A stretch of 27,068 bases of DNA from a virus, in the IMG/VR virus record IMGVR_UViG_3300006793_000217, positions 1 to 27,068 of that record; one strand, 5' to 3'. Below the pieces are notes generated by a model. The model made no database searches and was not told the DNA's origin. It was given only the letters and a program-made list of their open reading frames with translations. The position numbers were made by a program, and so were the translations under genes. The first letter of the stretch is position 1; each line of letters starts with the position of its first letter. Below are positions 7,205-15,371 of this stretch, one piece after another.

Positions 7205-8029
7205 ATGTCTTTCGAATTCACAGGAGCGTTTGGACTCCCTTCTGCACAATCCGCACTAGAAACAAGTGAAAATGTTTTCTGGTGGGGTCGTTTTGAGCAG
7301 GAAGCGTTCATCGGTTCTATTATTGATGGGTCTGCACGAGATGCAGGCAATACAGGCTACACAGATGTTTTACGTCCGGGCTTGTTACTAGGTCGCATTA
7401 CTGCCAGCGGTAAGCTGAAGGAATGGAACCCAGCAGCAACAGACGGATCACAAAATGTTTATGGAGTACTCGGATACTCACAAAAAATGTCTCGACTCGG
7501 TGCGAATGCGGATCGTTGGTTGGGATGGGTTTATACTTGGGGATTCCTCAAGGGTGACCGAGTTCTAGTGCCCGGCAGTACTAACTTCGGGCTTTCTGGC
7601 AACGCAAACGAACACTTGATTCGTACGCAGCTAGATAAACGGTTTACTTTTTCAGATCAATTGGAAGGTAGTAATTTTGGCGGATACCGCAACGTAATCG
7701 CTAAGACAGCTGACTACAGCGTAACTGAAGGCGACCATGACACCATGTTCACGAACACTGGTGCTTCAGGTGCAGTTAATTTTACGCTGGATGCGGATGG
7801 GCACACTAAGAAAGGCTTACGTTATGGTTTTTACGTAACTGCGGATCAGAATGTGACAATCACCAGCGGTACTTCTGACAAAATGATTACATTTAATGAA
7901 GCTGACGCTGACAGTGTCGCTTTCAGTACTTCCAGCCAAAAAATTGGCGGGTTTATTGAAATCTATAGCGATGGTGCTGCGTGGCTTGTTGTTCATCACG
8001 GTGCTAATACCCTTACGGTAGTAGACTGA
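7205..8029 (+). CDS. Head decoration protein (lambda gpD-like) with extra beta domain
   Basis: The 274-aa protein contains a gpD-type core (about residues 50-140): LRPGLLLGRITASGKLKEWN followed by NVYGVLGY and a strand around GDRVLVPG. This fold trimerises on the capsid surface. A second beta-rich domain (about 165-274), with ADYSVTEGDHDTMFTNTGASGAVNFTL, resembles a module found in phage head fibres and tail fibres. The usual family length is near 110-130 residues, so this is about twice as long. It lies between the protease/scaffold and the major capsid gene, the lambda arrangement. The start has AAGAGG 5 nt upstream. Confidence 0.75.
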   Translation: MSFEFTGAFGLPSAQSALETSENVFWWGRFEQEAFIGSIIDGSARDAGNTGYTDVLRPGLLLGRITASGKLKEWNPAATDGSQNVYGVLGYSQKMSRLGANADRWLGWVYTWGFLKGDRVLVPGSTNFGLSGNANEHLIRTQLDKRFTFSDQLEGSNFGGYRNVIAKTADYSVTEGDHDTMFTNTGASGAVNFTLDADGHTKKGLRYGFYVTADQNVTITSGTSDKMITFNEADADSVAFSTSSQKIGGFIEIYSDGAAWLVVHHGANTLTVVD

Positions 8030-8050
8030 TTTAACTAGGAGAATTTAGAT

Positions 8051-9208
8051 ATGGCTGGTGAAATCACCCTCCAACAGTTGATGCAGACTCCCGTAATCAC
8101 ACGGGTAGTCTCCCGCATCAAAACCCCGATGACATTATTCCAAAGTTTCTTTGGGATGTTACCGGGACAAGCTTCGACGCAAAATGTGTCTGGTCGATAC
8201 CTCGGTTGGGACATTTTTGATAAGACTCGATTGATTGCTGAAGGTCGTGCTCCCGGTACGGGTCCAGCGACTGTACAGCGTAAAGCAGTCGGTCATGTCA
8301 GTGCTGTGGCTTATCGTGCTCACGAAAAGATGACTCTTCTTCACGAAGAAATTTTCCGAACTCGACCTTTGGGTCAACAGTTTGGTGTCGTCGATGTTAA
8401 TGGGCAAAACTATATCAATCGTCAGTTAGAATACTTAACGCAGCGATTCCGCAACTCCCGTGAATTTATGATCTCACGCATGTTGCGAGGTGGCTTCGGT
8501 GTATTGCAAACTGGTGAGACATGGGTTCCTGTAGAGAAGGGTGCTGGTACTTTCGATATCGATTACAGTATGCCTGCTGAACACCTATCTCAACTTGATA
8601 TGGGTACTGGTTCCGACATCATTGATGCTGGATGGCAAACTGCCTCCACGAACGTGATCAAGCATGTTTTGAATATGAATCGTGCATTTGAACGACTACA
8701 CGGTCGTCCATTGCGTCATATTTGGATTAATAGCACTACGTTCGAAATGCTTCTCAATAACACTAGCCTGCAGAACACTGCTGGTACAGCATATCGAATC
8801 TTCGATTCGTTGACTGCTCGTCAGCAATCCTCTGCAGAGGGAATTCCCGATAGTGGTTTTGACGTTGTATTCCGTGGGCTCCCACTTCAAACATTCCACA
8901 TCTACGATGGTGTCTTGAATGTAAATCAATCAGTTGACAGTGATACTGCTGCTAATAGTAGCATGTTTATCCCTGACAACTATGCGATTTTCATGCCAGA
9001 TCCAAGTGCAGATTGGGTTGGATACATCAACTCTTCCGAGTTCGTGAAAGAAAATATCATGGACAACGGTAAGCAGGTCTACGGTTTCCACAGTTGGACA
9101 ACCAACACAATTGACCCTGCTGGTGTTGAATTGAAAATGATTGACAACGGTCTTCCAGTCCTCTACGTACCTAAGTCTATTGCTTACGGTAAAGTAGCGA
9201 ACTTCTAA
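8051..9208 (+). CDS. Major capsid protein (lambda gpE family)
   Basis: The 385-aa protein matches the lambda E-type capsid family (Phage_cap_E). It begins with ITLQQLMQTPVITRVVSRI and has the beta-rich ISGRYL-like segment VSGRYLGWDIFDKTRLIAEG. A mid-region carries WINSTTFEMLL, and the end has GKQVYGFHSWTTNTIDPAGV with a C-terminal VPKSIAYGKVANF. The length fits. It follows the decoration protein by 21 nt, with TAGGAG upstream of the ATG, and is followed by a strong terminator, as expected for the most abundant virion protein. Confidence 0.88.
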   Translation: MAGEITLQQLMQTPVITRVVSRIKTPMTLFQSFFGMLPGQASTQNVSGRYLGWDIFDKTRLIAEGRAPGTGPATVQRKAVGHVSAVAYRAHEKMTLLHEEIFRTRPLGQQFGVVDVNGQNYINRQLEYLTQRFRNSREFMISRMLRGGFGVLQTGETWVPVEKGAGTFDIDYSMPAEHLSQLDMGTGSDIIDAGWQTASTNVIKHVLNMNRAFERLHGRPLRHIWINSTTFEMLLNNTSLQNTAGTAYRIFDSLTARQQSSAEGIPDSGFDVVFRGLPLQTFHIYDGVLNVNQSVDSDTAANSSMFIPDNYAIFMPDPSADWVGYINSSEFVKENIMDNGKQVYGFHSWTTNTIDPAGVELKMIDNGLPVLYVPKSIAYGKVANF

Positions 9209-9228
9209 GATCCAGTTTGATTGAAGAC

Positions 9229-9269
9229 AAAAAGCGGGCTGCGGGCGTTTAGTCTGTAGTCCGCTTTTT
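9229..9269 (+). terminator. Rho-independent terminator after capsid gene
   Basis: AAAAAGCGG (9229-9237) pairs exactly with CCGCTTTTT (9261-9269). The stem extends about five more pairs with two G-U wobbles, enclosing a loop of about 13 nt, and ends in a T-run. It lies 20 nt after the capsid stop and would end or attenuate the head transcript. Confidence 0.88.
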
Positions 9270-9284
9270 CTTTACAGGAGCATC

Positions 9285-9587
9285 ATGAAAATACTTTTTG
9301 CCTTCCTACCGCCCCTCCTTGCAGCAAGTGATTCTGTAATTGGGTTTGAGTGGGGAACTGTGAGTGCTACAGGTCTTTTAGGTTGGTATCTTTGGTACAC
9401 CACCAGAGTCGTCATGCCTCGCCATCAGGCACAGATAACGGACATGCAGGAGAGCTTTAATACCCAATCTTCCTCTCAGCGGGATCATTATGAAGTGTTA
9501 ATAGACAACCTGCAGCGGAAACATGAGCGTAGGGATGAGAAAATAGTTGCTGCCCTTGATAAACTAGTCGACAGGTTAGACCCGTAG
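9285..9587 (+). CDS. Small membrane protein with coiled-coil tail
   Basis: The 100-aa protein has hydrophobic N-terminal segments (about residues 2-16 and 23-40, containing TGLLGWYLWYTT) followed by a highly charged helical tail (QITDMQESF... NLQRKHERRDEKIVAALDKLVDRL) that looks like a coiled coil. It could be a membrane-anchored oligomer, for example a lysis accessory protein, but no family is recognised. ATG 9285 has ACAGGAG 5 nt upstream and lies just past the capsid terminator. Its stop abuts the next start. Confidence 0.6.
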   Translation: MKILFAFLPPLLAASDSVIGFEWGTVSATGLLGWYLWYTTRVVMPRHQAQITDMQESFNTQSSSQRDHYEVLIDNLQRKHERRDEKIVAALDKLVDRLDP

Positions 9588-9728
9588 ATGGCTACTATAA
9601 GTAAAATTTTGATATGCCCCGATTGCAGAAAATCATATAATATTACTTATCTAGTGTTAGACATTGGGTTGCAAAAATTAAATGCGGGGCTCGAAGATCC
9701 TTGTCCCCACTGCGAAGAGGTTGAATAA
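9588..9728 (+). CDS. 46-aa double CPxC zinc-binding protein
   Basis: This small ORF starts at ATG 9588, directly after the preceding TAG (9585-9587), and ends in TAA 1 nt before the next ATG. It encodes 46 residues with a CPDC motif near residues 10-13 and a CPHC motif near 39-42, the paired Cys layout of a minimal zinc ribbon. A hydrophobic stretch lies between them. It sits exactly between two genes with no spare bases, which supports its being real. The function is unknown; a nucleic-acid or protein-binding adaptor is possible. Confidence 0.65.
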   Translation: MATISKILICPDCRKSYNITYLVLDIGLQKLNAGLEDPCPHCEEVE

Positions 9729-9729
9729 C

Positions 9730-9912
9730 ATGCCAAAAGTAAATGGAAAACGCTTTAGTTACACTGCAAAAGGCAAGGCGAAAGCTGCAGCCTACCGTAA
9801 GAAGATCGACACTAAGAGACGGAAGCTCAAAGAGTCACGAAGAATGGTTGTGACTGAAGACGCAAAACCAACTTCCAAGTACAAGCATCCTAAAGGAGCT
9901 CGGTACAAATGA
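9730..9912 (+). CDS. Small lysine-rich basic protein
   Basis: The 60-aa protein is strongly basic, with a core NGKRFSYTAKGKAKAAAYRKK and a C-terminus ending KYKHPKGARYK. Similar short basic proteins with a K-x-F-x-Y-T-x-K-G-K pattern are common in aquatic phages, but their role is unknown; DNA or capsid-interior binding is plausible from charge. ATG 9730 is preferred over an in-frame ATG at 9682 because the earlier start would lie inside the CPxC gene, and AGAGG is 10 nt upstream. It overlaps the next start by 4 nt (ATGA). Confidence 0.65.
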   Translation: MPKVNGKRFSYTAKGKAKAAAYRKKIDTKRRKLKESRRMVVTEDAKPTSKYKHPKGARYK

Positions 9913-10592
9913 CACGTATAAGCAGGGCTGTATCCATAGCGACCAGTTTTAGTCCCTCCAGAGGAATTGCAGTACATCCGAATATGGATGCAGCTGCTTC
10001 TTCAGGAAGCACTGACTTTGATAAGCAGACAGGTTCCTCCACCAGTGATGGCTATCACATAGATACCATTGGTCCCTATGAATCAGGAAGCACATATTCA
10101 TTCAATAACAATGCGACTACGATGAAGGTGGGCTATCAAGCACCAGATGAGATAGGAGCAGCAGACGGGTACTCATGGTCCATCTTTGCCAGAATAACAG
10201 GTGTAACAATACCTCAAGGATCGACAATCGACTCCGCTACAATAAAGTTTTATACTCCAGCAAGTAGCAGTGCTACTGGAAAGAGTGTGACTATTGACGG
10301 TAATGATGTGAACTCTGCTGCCATACCTACTAACGAAGGGCACATACGTTCTGCTACCAAGACCTCCGCTACCGTTAGTTGGACGTTTGGGTCAATCAGT
10401 GGCGGTTCTATAGAAAGTCCAGAGATTAAAACTATCGTACAGGAAATTGTAAATAGGGCGGGGTGGGCGAGTGGGAATGCCATGACGATCTATCTTCATA
10501 CTCCTACAACTTCCTCAGATTGGGACTTGACCGTGAGAACGTATGATCATTCTTCAGGTCAGGCTCCCCATATAAATATTACTTACTCGTAA
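9909..10592 (+). CDS. Predicted virion structural protein, DNRLRE-like beta domain
   Basis: The 227-aa protein is rich in Ser/Thr/Gly and predicted almost all beta. The segment ITGVTIPQGSTIDSATIKFY resembles the start of DNRLRE-type beta-sandwich domains, and VQEIVNRAGWASGNAMTIYL resembles their conserved interior. Such domains occur in extracellular and phage surface proteins. The ATG overlaps the previous stop (ATGA). It is the first of a run of beta-rich genes (to 14.9 kb) that together look like fibres or head/tail decorations. No enzymatic motif is seen. Confidence 0.55.
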   Translation: MTRISRAVSIATSFSPSRGIAVHPNMDAAASSGSTDFDKQTGSSTSDGYHIDTIGPYESGSTYSFNNNATTMKVGYQAPDEIGAADGYSWSIFARITGVTIPQGSTIDSATIKFYTPASSSATGKSVTIDGNDVNSAAIPTNEGHIRSATKTSATVSWTFGSISGGSIESPEIKTIVQEIVNRAGWASGNAMTIYLHTPTTSSDWDLTVRTYDHSSGQAPHINITYS

Positions 10593-10602
10593 AGGGATAA
10601 CA

Positions 10603-10911
10603 ATGTCTTTCACTAAAGTACTTAACGCAGTTTCAGCAAACTCCAATAGCTCTACGTATAACTTCAATAAAGGTGAAGGGCAGATCGTAGCTTCTGGGAC
10701 TTGGGATACTGCGACAGTAAAATTACAAATGTCTCCAGATGGAGGCACAACTTGGGTGGATGTTGGATCAGCATCCACATACACAGAAGATGGGATTTCT
10801 AGTTTTGCATTAAATTCATGCAAAGTCAGAGTTAATGTATCGTCTGTAGGGAGCAGTACTTCAGTTAGTGCTTGGATCTCTACTTCAGTTTCTGGTGATT
10901 TATACACATAG
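10603..10911 (+). CDS. Small beta-rich structural protein
   Basis: The 102-aa protein is Ser/Thr-rich and predicted to be one compact beta-sandwich. The TVKLQMSPDGGTTWVDVGSA segment is a strand-turn-strand pattern common in phage decoration proteins. No cysteine cluster or membrane segment is present. Spacing to the genes on either side is 10-11 nt, with AAAGGGA before this ATG and AGGAGA before the next. Function is inferred only from composition and context. Confidence 0.55.
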   Translation: MSFTKVLNAVSANSNSSTYNFNKGEGQIVASGTWDTATVKLQMSPDGGTTWVDVGSASTYTEDGISSFALNSCKVRVNVSSVGSSTSVSAWISTSVSGDLYT

Positions 10912-10922
10912 GAGAATAGCTA

Positions 10923-11357
10923 ATGGCTGGGTTTACTAACAAAGGTAAAGCAAAAATACTTCGTAATTTTTTTCATTCGGAGACACCTCCGGGACACCTG
11001 TACGTGTACCTTGTTACAAGTGCAACTGCTCCAGTAGCAGATACGAATACTCTTAGTCAGTTGACTGAGATTACTGAGACGGGAAAGGAATTCGAGTTGG
11101 ATTTGAATACAACGGATTTCGACACGTCTGTCTCCGCTTCAGAAGATGACACCAATGATAAAGGTGTCATGAAAATAAAAGACTGCACGTTTGCAGGTCC
11201 TATTACCAATGCACGATATGCAGTAATGGTTGATGACAATGGCACAGAGGGTAGTCGGGAAGTCTATTGTTACTGGGACTTAGGATCTAATAGATCTGTT
11301 AGCTCTGGTCAGACTTTGACACTTCAAGATTTAGAAATGAATCTGTTAGAACCTTAA
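10923..11357 (+). CDS. Predicted tail-fibre-associated structural protein
   Basis: The 144-aa protein starts with GFTNKGKAKILRNFF and continues with a beta pattern (LYVYLVTSATAP, TLSQLTEITETGKEF, then CTFAGPITNARYAVMVDDNG). The N-terminal NKGKxKIL helix followed by YVYL resembles short phage structural proteins often found near tail fibres. Acidic overall. TAGGAGA lies 9 nt before the ATG. It sits 16 nt before the very long repeat protein and may be part of the same fibre complex. Confidence 0.55.
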   Translation: MAGFTNKGKAKILRNFFHSETPPGHLYVYLVTSATAPVADTNTLSQLTEITETGKEFELDLNTTDFDTSVSASEDDTNDKGVMKIKDCTFAGPITNARYAVMVDDNGTEGSREVYCYWDLGSNRSVSSGQTLTLQDLEMNLLEP

Positions 11358-11373
11358 TCCATAGGGTTCGAGT

Positions 11374-14300
11374 GTGGCAACGATAATCACTAGTATTGGG
11401 ACAAACAACTCAATTGCTACTGCAACCCCAACGGGTTGTAGTGGTAGTGGGGGCGGTTCAGGCTATGCGGTCACCTTTTCTTCAGCCCCTTCAGGGGTGT
11501 CGGTAGGCGATAAGGCTACCATTGAAGACGTAGCATCCTACTCTGCTACTTTCACATACAGAGTGACTAATATTTCGGGCAGTACGCTCACCTTTGTTTT
11601 TGTTGAGGAAGACACTCTTGGTTGGGGTGAGCAGTCTCCGTGTGAGCTGTATGACATGTCATATAGCCAAGCAGAAGCCACTTTTAGGAGGTTCTACGGA
11701 TCTCCGGGGGAGTGGGCAACAGACCTCGGTAATTCGGATGTATATGCCTCTTCAGACGATGCAGTCGGGCAGTGCCATAACGATTCCATCTGGACTGACT
11801 CGAACCACTTTGCAAGTGTTTCCTCACTAGGATCTCTTAATAGTATCAAACTGACTGTCCACCCAGATAGCAGGCATAATGGTACGACTGGTTCTGGTGC
11901 GAGAATAGAACACGATGGGTCTTCAGCCCTAACTCCCATAGTCATAGGGTGTAATAATTTTACTGTTGAATGGCTGGGAATATCGGGACGACTCGCAACT
12001 GCGGGGACAACAGGGGTAGAGATCTCCTCTGGAGCGACACTCAATGTCCTCATCCAAAACATGGTTATTGATAATATTGACCCTGAAGATGACGAGGAGG
12101 AGGAACGATATGGGATAAAGATTATAGGGGCTCAAGCTTCCTCAATCCCTTCAGGATCAACTGGTAGAACGATCAGAAATAATTTTGTGACTAGAATTAG
12201 TGCCAGTGGGGGAATCTCCGCAGGTACTACGGGGATTGGGCAAAGTGATTCTACCGCTACTGGAGGTGCGAATTGTTACCATAACTCCGTACATGTATCC
12301 AGTTCTGGTGGGACTATTTATGCATTTTACCTGTCCCCTGCCTGTGCGATTGTCAACAATCTCGCCTATTCGGGGAGCTTCAAAATAACGGATGATTCTG
12401 CAGGTTCTTCGTCAAGCAGCAGTAATTTCTCACAAGGTTCGTCATCTGCTAGCTTAGGGAGCGGTCCCGGATATGGGGCAAGGGATGCGTCTGATGGGGT
12501 GTCTATAACTAGTAGTACAAACCCTGCTCTCAAGCTAAGACCGACACCCCCACCGTATTATGCGGAGTGGGCTGGAACCACCCCTCCAACAATCCAGCCC
12601 CATGGATATTACAATGCTTGTGTAGAAGCTGGGGCGACTGGTTATGCCAGTAATGTAGATATATTTGGAACTAGCTGGAGAGATCCAAGCACTAACTGGA
12701 ACATGCTACCAGATATAGGCTGTGCCGCAGCAGTTGTCACAGTCCTTACGCCCGGCCCCGCCACTTGCGAAGCATCAACTCAGGGTGAATACCAGTCTGC
12801 TGCCACTACGGAAGCGGTAACTGTCTCCCCACCAACAGTAAGTATTTCAGACCCTCCAATCACCCCTAGTGCTGCTACTGTAGATGCTGTAACAGTAAAT
12901 CCTACAGCTACCTTAGGCTCTTTCTCTATAACCCCATCTGCTGCTACTGTAGATGCTGATACCGCAGCTCCTACGATAATTTTAGGTTCAGTCACAGTTA
13001 CTCCCAGTGCAGCTACTGCAAATACTGGGGCTGTAGATCCTGAAGTATTAGGAGTGCCTATTTTTGTTATTCCTGATGCAACTACTGCGAAGGCTGTAAC
13101 AGTAAATCCCACAGTTGTTTTAAACTTGGTTTCTATCTCAGTAACTCCTAGTGCGGTCACTGCAGAAGCACAGACTGCAAGACTGTCCATTACGTTCAAG
13201 CTGAGTGGGTTTTCTGCAACATCAGATGCTCAGACTTCAATATCGGTTATAGCTCTTTCAAGTTTCATCGCTACTGCAGATGCTGGAACTGCGCTCGGGA
13301 CTATCCTTGAAGCTATTTCTCCCAACGCAGCTACTGCAGAAGCTTCTGGCATAGATCCTGAAGTCTCCCCATCTGCTGGAACAATCACAGCAAATGCTGT
13401 TACTGTCGACCCCACAGTTATAGCAGCTAGCATTTCTGTAGTGCCATCGCCCGCTACTGCCAATGCAGATGTCGGAGGTATTTCAGATGATCTAGCAGAT
13501 GTGGCGATCTCGTTAGAAGCCATTACTGCAGATGCTGGGGGATCGGACCCCGTAGTAATCCTTGGTGGCTATACAATACTTCCTGAGAAAGCAACTGTAT
13601 CAGCAGAAACTTCTGCATCGCTTAACCTAACGATATCTCTAGCTCCAGCTACTGCCAAAGCGGGCGTTAACGAACTGTCCCTATCCTCAGGAATAAATCT
13701 TAACAGCATTACAGTGACCCCATCCGCAGCTACTGCAGAAGTGTCCTGTTCTGTGGGAGATGTGGAACACTACATCTCTCCAGTTGCTGCTACAGCAGAA
13801 ACATCTGCTACCAACCCTACATTGATCTTCGGAAGTGTCACAGTTACTCCTTCTGCTGCCACCTCTGATGCGAGCACACCTACGACATTTGTGCTAGGCA
13901 TTTCCTCGTTCACTGCAACCTCGGATGCAGGAACCTCAGGACCCACAGTCATAGAAGCTCCTTCAGGTCCTTTGGTATTGTCGCCTGCTTCAGTAGATAC
14001 GTCTTCCTCAGTGGGATCTGTAATACTGGGCGGGTATGCAATCACCCCCAGCGTACTTAGTTCTAAACCCACAGTGCTAGGACCTGAACTAGTACTGTCA
14101 TCATTCTCATTAGCTCCATCTGAAGCTACTGGAGAAGCTTCAACTCCGTCCCCTACAATAGGAATAAACACAATTGTAGCTCCTACTCCTGCAAGAGCTA
14201 AAATAGATGTTTATAATCCTCAGCTAACACCTGCTAGAATAACAGTAGTAGCTCGGGCGGTTTTGTCAGGATTACGTAGTGATCTACTAAAGATCTCGAA

Positions 14301-14469
14301 AGTTCCATCATTTACAGAACCCTCCGCTACTAACGAAGGATTCGATGTTGCCAGCATTCAAGCTGAGTCTTTTATAGATTCAGACATATCAATAGAAAGT
14401 TTTTCAGGATCGACAGCAGCATTAGAAACCTTCACCCAACCTACAATAACATCAGAATCTATAGAGTAA
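11374..14469 (+). CDS. 1031-aa beta-helix protein with degenerate 23-residue repeats
   Basis: This is a GTG start with AGGG 7 nt upstream. Residues about 1-110 are Gly/Ser-rich beta. About 160-370 look like a right-handed parallel beta-helix of the kind in fibres and pectate-lyase-like proteins, with strands around GVEISSGATLNVLIQNMVI, GRTIRNNFVTRI and GANCYHNSVHV. From about 459 to 956 there are roughly 20 degenerate copies of a unit like TPSAATVDAVTVNPTVVLGS..., about 23 residues each. A unique C-terminal segment of about 75 residues follows. The lengthy Ala/Thr/Val repeats resemble a stalk that would extend a receptor-binding or surface domain. No enzyme motif is recognised. Confidence 0.7.
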   Translation: MATIITSIGTNNSIATATPTGCSGSGGGSGYAVTFSSAPSGVSVGDKATIEDVASYSATFTYRVTNISGSTLTFVFVEEDTLGWGEQSPCELYDMSYSQAEATFRRFYGSPGEWATDLGNSDVYASSDDAVGQCHNDSIWTDSNHFASVSSLGSLNSIKLTVHPDSRHNGTTGSGARIEHDGSSALTPIVIGCNNFTVEWLGISGRLATAGTTGVEISSGATLNVLIQNMVIDNIDPEDDEEEERYGIKIIGAQASSIPSGSTGRTIRNNFVTRISASGGISAGTTGIGQSDSTATGGANCYHNSVHVSSSGGTIYAFYLSPACAIVNNLAYSGSFKITDDSAGSSSSSSNFSQGSSSASLGSGPGYGARDASDGVSITSSTNPALKLRPTPPPYYAEWAGTTPPTIQPHGYYNACVEAGATGYASNVDIFGTSWRDPSTNWNMLPDIGCAAAVVTVLTPGPATCEASTQGEYQSAATTEAVTVSPPTVSISDPPITPSAATVDAVTVNPTATLGSFSITPSAATVDADTAAPTIILGSVTVTPSAATANTGAVDPEVLGVPIFVIPDATTAKAVTVNPTVVLNLVSISVTPSAVTAEAQTARLSITFKLSGFSATSDAQTSISVIALSSFIATADAGTALGTILEAISPNAATAEASGIDPEVSPSAGTITANAVTVDPTVIAASISVVPSPATANADVGGISDDLADVAISLEAITADAGGSDPVVILGGYTILPEKATVSAETSASLNLTISLAPATAKAGVNELSLSSGINLNSITVTPSAATAEVSCSVGDVEHYISPVAATAETSATNPTLIFGSVTVTPSAATSDASTPTTFVLGISSFTATSDAGTSGPTVIEAPSGPLVLSPASVDTSSSVGSVILGGYAITPSVLSSKPTVLGPELVLSSFSLAPSEATGEASTPSPTIGINTIVAPTPARAKIDVYNPQLTPARITVVARAVLSGLRSDLLKISKVPSFTEPSATNEGFDVASIQAESFIDSDISIESFSGSTAALETFTQPTITSESIE
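12748..14241 (+). repeat. Degenerate 69-nt tandem repeats within the long structural gene
   Basis: The coding repeats are visible in DNA: GCTGCTACTGTAGATGCTG occurs at 12871-12889 and again at 12940-12958, exactly 69 nt apart. GCTGTAACAGTAAATCC occurs at 12886-12902 and 13093-13109, 207 nt (three units) apart. Other copies are more diverged. The period of 69 nt equals 23 codons, so units remain in frame. Confidence 0.75.
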
Positions 14470-14475
14470 TTTCCC

Positions 14476-14868
14476 ATGTCGCAATCTAAACTAACAGACA
14501 AAGAAAGACGAGTAGAGGAACGGTCCACTGCAAGGTATGTAGTTACCTTGAAGGATGAGGCTGGAGTAGTTATACCTCTGAGCGCACTGACTACACTCAC
14601 ATTAACATTGTATGATGTTTATACTAACACCGTGATTAATAGTCGCAATGATCAGGATGTAAAAAATACTAATAACGTAGTTTATACTGAGGCAGGAGTA
14701 CTTACTTGGACTCTACAGCCTACAGACAATGTGATCGTCACCAGTGATGTAAGAACCAATGGGTACGAAGATCATATTGCTCTATTTGAATATACATGGA
14801 GTTCGGGTTCAAAGGCAGGGAAGCATGAACTAGAAATCTTCGTCAGACAGATCAATAAGGTGACATAA
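14476..14868 (+). CDS. Predicted beta-rich virion structural protein
   Basis: The 130-aa protein has a short charged N-terminus (SKLTDKERRVEERSTARY) and then an Ig-like beta pattern: YVVTLKDEAGVVIPL, TTLTLTLYD, VLTWTLQPTDN and KHELEIFVRQ. This ends just before the head-tail connector genes and is translationally coupled to the next by a TAATG overlap. The ordered strand pattern resembles N-terminal domains of phage baseplate/fibre proteins (BppU-like), but the identity is not established. It may tie the preceding fibre group to the virion. Confidence 0.5.
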   Translation: MSQSKLTDKERRVEERSTARYVVTLKDEAGVVIPLSALTTLTLTLYDVYTNTVINSRNDQDVKNTNNVVYTEAGVLTWTLQPTDNVIVTSDVRTNGYEDHIALFEYTWSSGSKAGKHELEIFVRQINKVT

Positions 14869-15371
14869 TGGTAGAATCACTTGCATTTACATACACATCT
14901 CGTAGCGAGATAGTTAGAATATTTGGCTCTAGTGGGGTTAACCTGCGTGGGGATGATCTAGGTCAGGGTAGTTCTGAAGCTGCAATGATGGACGAGATCG
15001 TTGGTGAAGCTACTGAACTAATCAACTTCTACTGCGGGATGAACTATTCTGAAGAAGACCTGAGCACCTCCTATCTCGTCAGACGTTGGGCTACATGGAT
15101 CGCCTGCCACCTTCTTTCCCAGAGAAGAGGCAATCCAGCAATGTTTGGTGATAAGTATGACGAGACTTTAGGTCTTTTGGAAGAAATATATAAATTCAAT
15201 AGAATCATTCCTCGCCTACCTACGAGAGAAGATCTCACTCCTGCAATGTCCAACTTGCATGTGGATGATAGATTCCGAACTCACAAGTTACGTGTACACC
15301 CAACGATTTCGACTGGTGGTACTTATGGTAAACAGGATCTCAGTCCAAGGTTCCCATTTGAATGGCTATAG
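14868..15371 (+). CDS. Head-tail connector protein (Mu gp36/DUF1320-like)
   Basis: The 167-aa protein is mostly helical and opens with TSRSEIVRIFGSSGV, followed by EIVGEATELINFYCG and a second helix with VRRWATWIACHLLSQRRGNP. This order resembles the DUF1320/gp6-like connector family that sits under the portal. The C-terminal part (about 100-167) is less typical. It begins a three-gene connector block with tight overlaps: TAATG at its start and a 10-nt overlap with the next gene. Confidence 0.6.
   Translation: MVESLAFTYTSRSEIVRIFGSSGVNLRGDDLGQGSSEAAMMDEIVGEATELINFYCGMNYSEEDLSTSYLVRRWATWIACHLLSQRRGNPAMFGDKYDETLGLLEEIYKFNRIIPRLPTREDLTPAMSNLHVDDRFRTHKLRVHPTISTGGTYGKQDLSPRFPFEWL

Noticed and set aside
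10570-10577. Second TATAAATA octamer
   Set aside because: It lies inside a coding frame (HINI codons) and so is likely fortuitous.
12780-13199. Long minus-strand open frame opposite the repeat block of the 1031-aa gene
   Set aside because: It mirrors the repeat composition and the gene on the plus strand explains the region; no start signal supports it.
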